Shown: piece by piece, positions 44,301-46,482 of the stretch
Numbering within the stretch: the stretch's first letter is position 1
How the letters are laid out: the number at the start of each line of letters is the position of its first letter
DNA from: Flavobacteriales bacterium
GTDB lineage: Bacteria; Bacteroidota; Bacteroidia; Flavobacteriales; BACL11
Direction: 5' to 3'
Length of the DNA: 46,482 nt
Assembly (NCBI GenBank): GCA_014239655.1
Contig: JAAZYM010000023.1
Coordinates: 1 to 46,482 of the forward strand
Position numbers and translations under genes: made by a program
The notes under the pieces: model-generated
Told to the model about the DNA's origin: nothing
Database searches by the model: none
Seen by the model: only the letters and a program-made list of their open reading frames with translations

Positions 44301-44933
44301 TATTGAATAGGTTCCAGCACACAAATTATCAAATAAAGTATCTACTCCAGACAACACTACGCCATCTACAGAATAAGGCTGTGTTCCTCCAGATATTGAG
44401 ATAAGCTCTGAGGCATCACAATTCCCAAAACATTGATTACTAGATTGTGTTGTAATGGTATTTGCAAGTTCATTTGGCTCAAAAATTGTTATTGTATCAT
44501 AATCAAATACAGAAGGATCTGTAAGTACATTATTTATAAATGTAGAATTACCGAAAAACTGTGCAAAAGGATTATATGTTGTATTAAAAGCAACTGAATC
44601 TACAACTAACATATAATACAAAGACTCATCTAGACCATTTGCCGTTACAACTGAACCGCTTGTTTGGGTACTAGAAAAATACGAAAATGTTGCAAATGCT
44701 CCTACCTTAAATGCTTTTAACTGATAAGTAACAAAATTAGACTGACAACCAAGAGGAGGTGAAGGGCAAGTGTCGTTATCAACATATACATCAATATCAG
44801 CAAGATCACCACTACAGTCAATAGGATTAGAAACAACAACAGAATCTATAGTAATTTGAAATTGTGCCTTTATGTTTGTTGAAAACAACACCAAAAACAC
44901 AACAGAAATTAGCACTAATAATTTTTTCATCAT
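38376..44933 (-). CDS. Giant SprB-repeat surface adhesin with gliding-motility/T9SS C-terminal domain
   Basis: A 2185-residue surface protein. A signal peptide (about 1-23, IKAQ) is followed by a short N-terminal region, about 22 SprB-type repeats of roughly 80 residues (157-1944) and a final part ending in a CHU_C/type B T9SS domain (about 2101-2185: AITPNGDQMNDTW, VKVFNRWGEIV, WDG, LPVGTYYYVIDL). It should cross the outer membrane through the type IX system and sit on the surface, acting in adhesion or gliding like SprB. The motility role is by analogy; surface location is well supported. Two Cys per repeat suggest disulfides. The gene ends 11 bp before porP. Confidence 0.93.
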   Translation of the reverse strand: MMKKLLVLISVVFLVLFSTNIKAQFQITIDSVVVSNPIDCSGDLADIDVYVDNDTCPSPPLGCQSNFVTYQLKAFKVGAFATFSYFSSTQTSGSVVTANGLDESLYYMLVVDSVAFNTTYNPFAQFFGNSTFINNVLTDPSVFDYDTITIFEPNELANTITTQSSNQCFGNCDASELISISGGTQPYSVDGVVLSGVDTLFDNLCAGTYSITVSDANGCSTSPSSQSSFTISQPNVLSVNGGVTSNYNGQEISCYGASDGEITASVTSGTAPYEYSLDNVIWTTNPVFSGLSSGAYTLYYRDANLCTNDESFILNDPNDLSGSININSVISCNSVCDASIQFSVDNILTGTPGYTYSLNGGGSQNSSVFNNLCGNQYYEITISDVNGCTASDSVFVSEPNAITFTADVTSVNSYNGFGVSCNGLNDGEITFSNVLGGTPNFSFSIDGGASFLNDSVFNSSNGSSISAGTYVLQVQDGAGCLTSTISLNVTEPMLFTATGVQSNIISCYNTCDGSITANVSNEPSLLSSLVYDLSGVTQFQNPTFNNLCGSINYGDYFLTVVDANNCTAYDTISLNEPLDWAYSLDSFPEYCGSGQGSASILVDQNTGTNPFAYLWSDGQTDSIATSLVTGSYSVLVTDANGCSFSESVFIDEADLTLSFDTIAACNNQVNASLVAIPNGTAPYTYLWSTGETTATINNLNSLTTYTVTVTDVNGCSIDSTVTTPASAIVDLQLDYPNSQLFVPCYGDPSNGIEVIASGGTGPNTYQYYIPFYYPVPQNTGVYTGLFAGNYIIYTSDGNGCSDSVSVIIFEPTELSTYTISDSAVSCNGGSDGSASVAGTSGGPNPLGGTAPYSYSWSNGANGPYATNLNAGNYTLTITDDNGCISSDVVTIVEPSILLSSTNVLNHSNCSGDQTLASGEIAVIASGATPNYTYLWSTGATTPSIQFLLPGLYSVTVTDANGCSWDPDTAEILAGENPDLITAIDDVTCFGDDDGVITPSAIDGSPPYLFSSDGGSTYYTSGNVFGNLDGGFYFVTVVDSLGCLDTDSIYIYEPDLLEVTNINTENVSCNGANDGELTAIHTGGRAPYSYLWDDANNQTTMTATGLAPGNYTVTVTDSSGCITVSNASITQPDSLEITSITSDSALCYGQADGFVYVTVDGGTPAYSFNWSFGATTANSNAPAGTHTVNVTDLNGCSTMSTISVDQPNEINITFSKDSVSCLGLSDGWATANVIGGINSYSYSWSNGSDSSSSYNLPAGYHYLTITDGNQCVKIDSVEIYEPDYILSIDSMLVSDITCYSANNGSISVYASGGLNLEYFKSDGFTTTSQMTHIFNSISPNDYVMTVVDFKGCSDSDTITMAEPDSLYIDTTLFSHVQCFGLSNGSVENIMAYGGTGAYQYSVNGGPLYSNTAYFNGYSAGTYTIEVFDDNNCVAQDIIIIDEPPVLNVSLTTSLWNNYQIQCHGDNSGTADFLISGGAPPYLKTTIANGDTLSSSFSGSVTGLSAGIYDFVVQDDYGCVYLESIIYNEPDTIIHSFVASHVTCDGWTNGSLTDVVSGGVGDPTTYSYLWNTGHTTYSLVNLSVGVYGMTVTDENGCSNYDSYEINDTNKLQAHINPLNTIDVTCHDYCDGEIALDVTGGVPNISPNGSIVYSYQWNDTLLQTTATAVGLCVNNNSNSTIYTCVISDAQGCYDTIHYDLSQPEELLVTTSIVSPVNCFGESTGKIKAEATGGNTPPPYTYEWNNGVSTPNNYNIISGNYVVIVLDDKGCTDTSEIILTEPTALSVTISETDVSCFGFDDGEITATASGGTPEPGIPPTYYYLWDDPTGQTTQTATSLSPDIYTVTVTDANGCAITSQTVNISGPTNALVVTADSTDETCLLDDGTAQVFVLGGIPNYEVLWTGPSGYSNTNTAISNLSPGLYTVNVTDDNGCEVSTTTTVNGVTNIFLPGNLSMLDTTICLGRTITLDVEEKPGLFYSWDDGSTLADREVTPTALINNYSLTIVDPSCINPYVVEAIVRVTYVQNTILSDASIVVGNNPVIKLNDQINLQSENSFDSYTWSDGSGSDNITVQPSQSEWYSLVVDSSGCLGIDSIYVVLGVIPYDAITPNGDQMNDTWEILDIENYPSATVKVFNRWGEIVHQCNGGNAYIPWDGMYESELLPVGTYYYVIDLNNNEDPQTGPITIIR
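39102..44465 (-). repeat. Tandem SprB-type repeats inside the adhesin gene (about 22 units)
   Basis: Each unit of roughly 80 codons encodes the scheme: a few strands, then (V/I)(S/T)C-x-G-x-x-(D/N)G, GG-x-x-PY-x-(Y/F), a W(S/N)-x-G turn, AG-x-Y-x-x-TVTD-x-NGC and (I/V)-x-EP at the end. I counted 22 by eye; a degenerate copy may precede them. The units differ greatly in sequence, so recent recombination is unlikely. The best-preserved units are in the middle and C-terminal half. These are protein repeats, not a DNA repeat array. Confidence 0.85.
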
Positions 44934-45100
44934 AATGTAAAAATTAAATGTTTATTTTAAAAAGCTGCAAGATACAAAAAAACAACTTAAGAAACTAAAT
45001 CACAGAATTACATTCATTATCTAGTAAGTATATGGTATTTGCCAAAAAAACGTTCAAAACAAAAAAAACAAACTAAAAATTAAGACCTACTAGATTAAAA

Positions 45101-45514
45101 TTAGCAATATTGATTAAATGCCTGCAAAAGATTTTCTGCAATTAGATCTGCTGATCTACCTTCAATATGATGTCTTTCTATAAAATGAACAAGGTTTCCA
45201 TCCTTAAATAAAGCTATTGAGGGTGATGACGGAGGGTAAGGCTGCATGTATTCACGTGCTTTTGCTGTAGCACCAATGTCTTGCCCCGCAAATACAGTAG
45301 CAAAAATATCCGGTTTCGGTGAACTCTTTGTGGAAGTCTTAACAGCAGGGCGTGCATTTCCAGCAGCACATCCACATACAGAATTAACAATCACTAAAAC
45401 TGTTCCTTCTTTCTTATCTAGAACGCTGGACACTTCATCAGCAGTCTTCATTTCCACAAACCCTACAGATGTCAAATCTTCACGCATTGGAGTACAAATT
45501 TCTTCTGGATACAT
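45101..45514 (-). CDS. Bacilliredoxin, BrxA/BrxB family
   Basis: A 137-residue thiol protein of the YphP/YqiW family. The redox motif CGC is at 47-49 (VNSVCGCAAGNARP), followed by the conserved FATVFAGQD and the PPSSPSIALF, ERHHIEG stretches. In Firmicutes such proteins remove bacillithiol from oxidised proteins; bacillithiol occurs in some Bacteroidota, so the same role is plausible here. It has its own TAnnTTTG element upstream and lies between the adhesin gene and tadA. Its local composition seems richer in G and C than the neighbours, in line with a strongly conserved small protein. Confidence 0.9.
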   Translation of the reverse strand: MYPEEICTPMREDLTSVGFVEMKTADEVSSVLDKKEGTVLVIVNSVCGCAAGNARPAVKTSTKSSPKPDIFATVFAGQDIGATAKAREYMQPYPPSSPSIALFKDGNLVHFIERHHIEGRSADLIAENLLQAFNQYC

Positions 45515-45527
45515 AATTGTTTTTTTA

Positions 45528-45535
45528 CAAATTTA
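45528..45535 (-). promoter_or_regulatory. -7 promoter element for the bacilliredoxin gene
   Basis: Minus-strand TAAATTTG, an exact TAnnTTTG match 13 nt before the start codon. The -33 TTG is not obvious. The element sits in the 24 bp between the bacilliredoxin start and the tadA stop. Confidence 0.4.
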
Positions 45536-45538
45536 GAT

Positions 45539-45988
45539 TTATTTTCGTTTTCTTTTAAAGAAATCTTTAAGTATTTTTTTTGATTCATCCTCAAGCAAAC
45601 CAAACTCAATTACTGTTTTCGGATGTAAAACCTGTTTATTCATTACGCTATAACCATTCTTATAATCTCTTGCTGCCACAACGATCCTACTAATTTGGGT
45701 CCAATATGAAGCGCCTGCACACATTACACATGGTTCTAGTGTAACATAGAGTGTGCATTCACGAAGATATTTACCACCAATATGATTAGCTGCAGAAGTA
45801 AATGCTTGCATCTCAGCATGCGCTGTAACGTCATTTAAATGCTGGATATAATTATATCCTCGTGCAATAATTTGATTATTACATGTAATAATAGCCCCAA
45901 CCGGAACCTCATCAGCCTCAAATGCTTTCTGAGCCTCTTTCATAGCTTGGATCATAAAATACTGATCAGATTTCACCCCAATTTCCAT
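45539..45988 (-). CDS. tadA: tRNA-specific adenosine deaminase
   Basis: A 149-residue zinc deaminase that makes inosine at wobble position 34 of tRNA-Arg(ACG). The motif AHAEM gives zinc ligand His57 and catalytic Glu59, and PCVMC gives Cys87 and Cys90. Length and layout are normal. It is divergent from aspS and has TATCTTTG with a 4-nt spacing before its ATG. A general cytidine/guanine deaminase is an alternative, but the EPCVMCAGA pattern supports TadA. Confidence 0.9.
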   Translation of the reverse strand: MEIGVKSDQYFMIQAMKEAQKAFEADEVPVGAIITCNNQIIARGYNYIQHLNDVTAHAEMQAFTSAANHIGGKYLRECTLYVTLEPCVMCAGASYWTQISRIVVAARDYKNGYSVMNKQVLHPKTVIEFGLLEDESKKILKDFFKRKRK

Positions 45989-45992
45989 GATA

Positions 45993-46000
45993 CAAAGATA
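45993..46000 (-). promoter_or_regulatory. -7 promoter element for tadA, leaderless spacing
   Basis: Minus-strand TATCTTTG, then TATC and the ATG at 45986-45988, the same spacing and almost the same bases as before the exporter gene at 10590 and plsC. No TTG was found at the proper distance. Confidence 0.5.
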
Positions 46001-46015
46001 GTGTTTATTCTATGC

Positions 46016-46023
46016 TAATTTTG
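46016..46023 (+). promoter_or_regulatory. -7 promoter element for aspS
   Basis: TAATTTTG matches TAnnTTTG and lies 30 nt before the aspS ATG. It is 15 bp from the oppositely directed tadA element, so the two promoters are back to back. Confidence 0.4.
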
Positions 46024-46053
46024 TAGTTTTGCCAATAAATCAATTTTTCAAAA

Positions 46054-46482
46054 ATGCTTAGAACACATAACCTTGGCGAGTTAAGCATCAAGGACAAAAA
46101 CAAGGATGTTACCTTATGTGGCTGGGTACATAAGACAAGGGATCTAGGTGGTATGACTTTTATAGACCTGCGTGATCGATATGGTATTACCCAGTTAGCG
46201 TTTAATATGGATACAGACAATAATCTTTGTGCAGATGCAAGGCAGCTTGGAAGAGAATATGTCATCCAAGTCTCTGGGAAAGTAATAGAACGGAGTGCAA
46301 AAAATACACAAATACCAACTGGAGAAATTGAAATAGAAGTTAATGAGCTAAATATCTTAAATAAATCAAAAACACCACCCTTTACAATAGAGAATGAGAC
46401 GGATGGAGGAGATGAATTGAGAATGAAATACAGGTATCTTGATATTAGAAGAAATCCTATAAAAGAAAATCTTTTATTAAGA
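46054..46482 (+). CDS. aspS: Aspartyl-tRNA synthetase (N-terminal part only)
   Basis: The first 143 residues of a class II synthetase that runs off the right edge; translated by hand from the ATG at 46054. It opens with LRTHNLGEL, then the OB-fold anticodon-binding domain ([36 protein letters not shown]), then TPPFTIE and the start of the catalytic domain with [12 protein letters not shown], which is highly typical of bacterial AspRS. The catalytic motifs lie outside. A plus-strand gene divergent from tadA; spacing 65 bp between starts. Confidence 0.95.
   Translation, partial: MLRTHNLGELSIKDKNKDVTLCGWVHKTRDLGGMTFIDLRDRYGITQLAFNMDTDNNLCADARQLGREYVIQVSGKVIERSAKNTQIPTGEIEIEVNELNILNKSKTPPFTIENETDGGDELRMKYRYLDIRRNPIKENLLLR

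Noticed and set aside
39102-44465. Possible CRISPR or DNA satellite array
   Set aside because: Units are about 240 nt, differ strongly in DNA sequence and keep the reading frame; they are protein repeats.
44934-45100. Promoter for the giant adhesin gene
   Set aside because: The minus strand shows only a partial TATCTTG near 44968-44974 and no exact TAnnTTTG, so no promoter was called.
46005-46265. 86-residue minus-strand reading frame opposite aspS
   Set aside because: Lies over the conserved OB-fold region of aspS and includes the tadA/aspS promoter region.

Overview
The window is AT-rich (roughly one third G+C by eye), almost fully coding, and reads as a chromosomal segment of a member of the Bacteroidota, most likely a free-living, probably marine, member of the Flavobacteriales. 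Pointers are: a giant adhesin with SprB-type repeats and a gliding-motility/type IX secretion (T9SS) C-terminal domain paired with a PorP/SprF protein; a hydrolase with a short T9SS-like tail; a bacilliredoxin; flavobacterial gene pairs such as rbfA with a LolC/E-type permease; absence of clear Shine-Dalgarno sequences; and repeated matches to the Bacteroidota promoter element TAnnTTTG. No rRNA, tRNA, insertion sequence, phage gene or CRISPR array was seen, and no gene-free stretch exceeds 200 bp.

Layout. 1-4894: aromatic amino acid (tyrosine) catabolism, with hmgA-hpd (followed by a cut-off peroxiredoxin gene) on the minus strand and, from a shared divergent promoter region, a fumarylacetoacetate-hydrolase-family gene, a flavin reductase and a superoxide dismutase on the plus strand. 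4938-7082: an ExbB / small membrane protein / ExbD / ExbD energy-transducing operon whose genes overlap by one base each. 7079-13942: housekeeping genes (CPBP protease, tRNA dihydrouridine synthase, LolC/E-type permease, rbfA, MsbA-like exporter, hflX, small membrane protein). 14030-18281: two adjacent secreted amidohydrolase-family proteins. 18278-25372: yhbP-like, trpS, plsC, gatC, LD-carboxypeptidase, metG, secreted hydrolase, RluB/RsuA-type pseudouridine synthase. 25414-29160: AsmA-like protein and an orphan histidine kinase.

29146-34166 is the most interesting block: outer-membrane porin, exported FMN-binding-domain protein, four-helix cytochrome-b-like membrane protein, response regulator, histidine kinase and an MsrB-MsrA fusion, all on the minus strand, the last four joined by start/stop overlaps. 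I read it as a candidate two-component-controlled envelope redox module. Next to it is hemW, interrupted by one in-frame stop codon. 35402-37276 holds a glycosyltransferase and a rhodanese-thioredoxin lipoprotein. 37453-44933 is the PorP/SprF plus 2185-residue SprB-like adhesin operon, closed by a strong hairpin terminator. The end holds a bacilliredoxin, tadA and the start of aspS.

Two genome-scale habits stand out. Six of seven convergent gene pairs overlap at their 3' ends, four of them by exactly 4 bp. At least four genes have TAnnTTTG placed exactly 4 nt before the start codon, which predicts leaderless transcripts.
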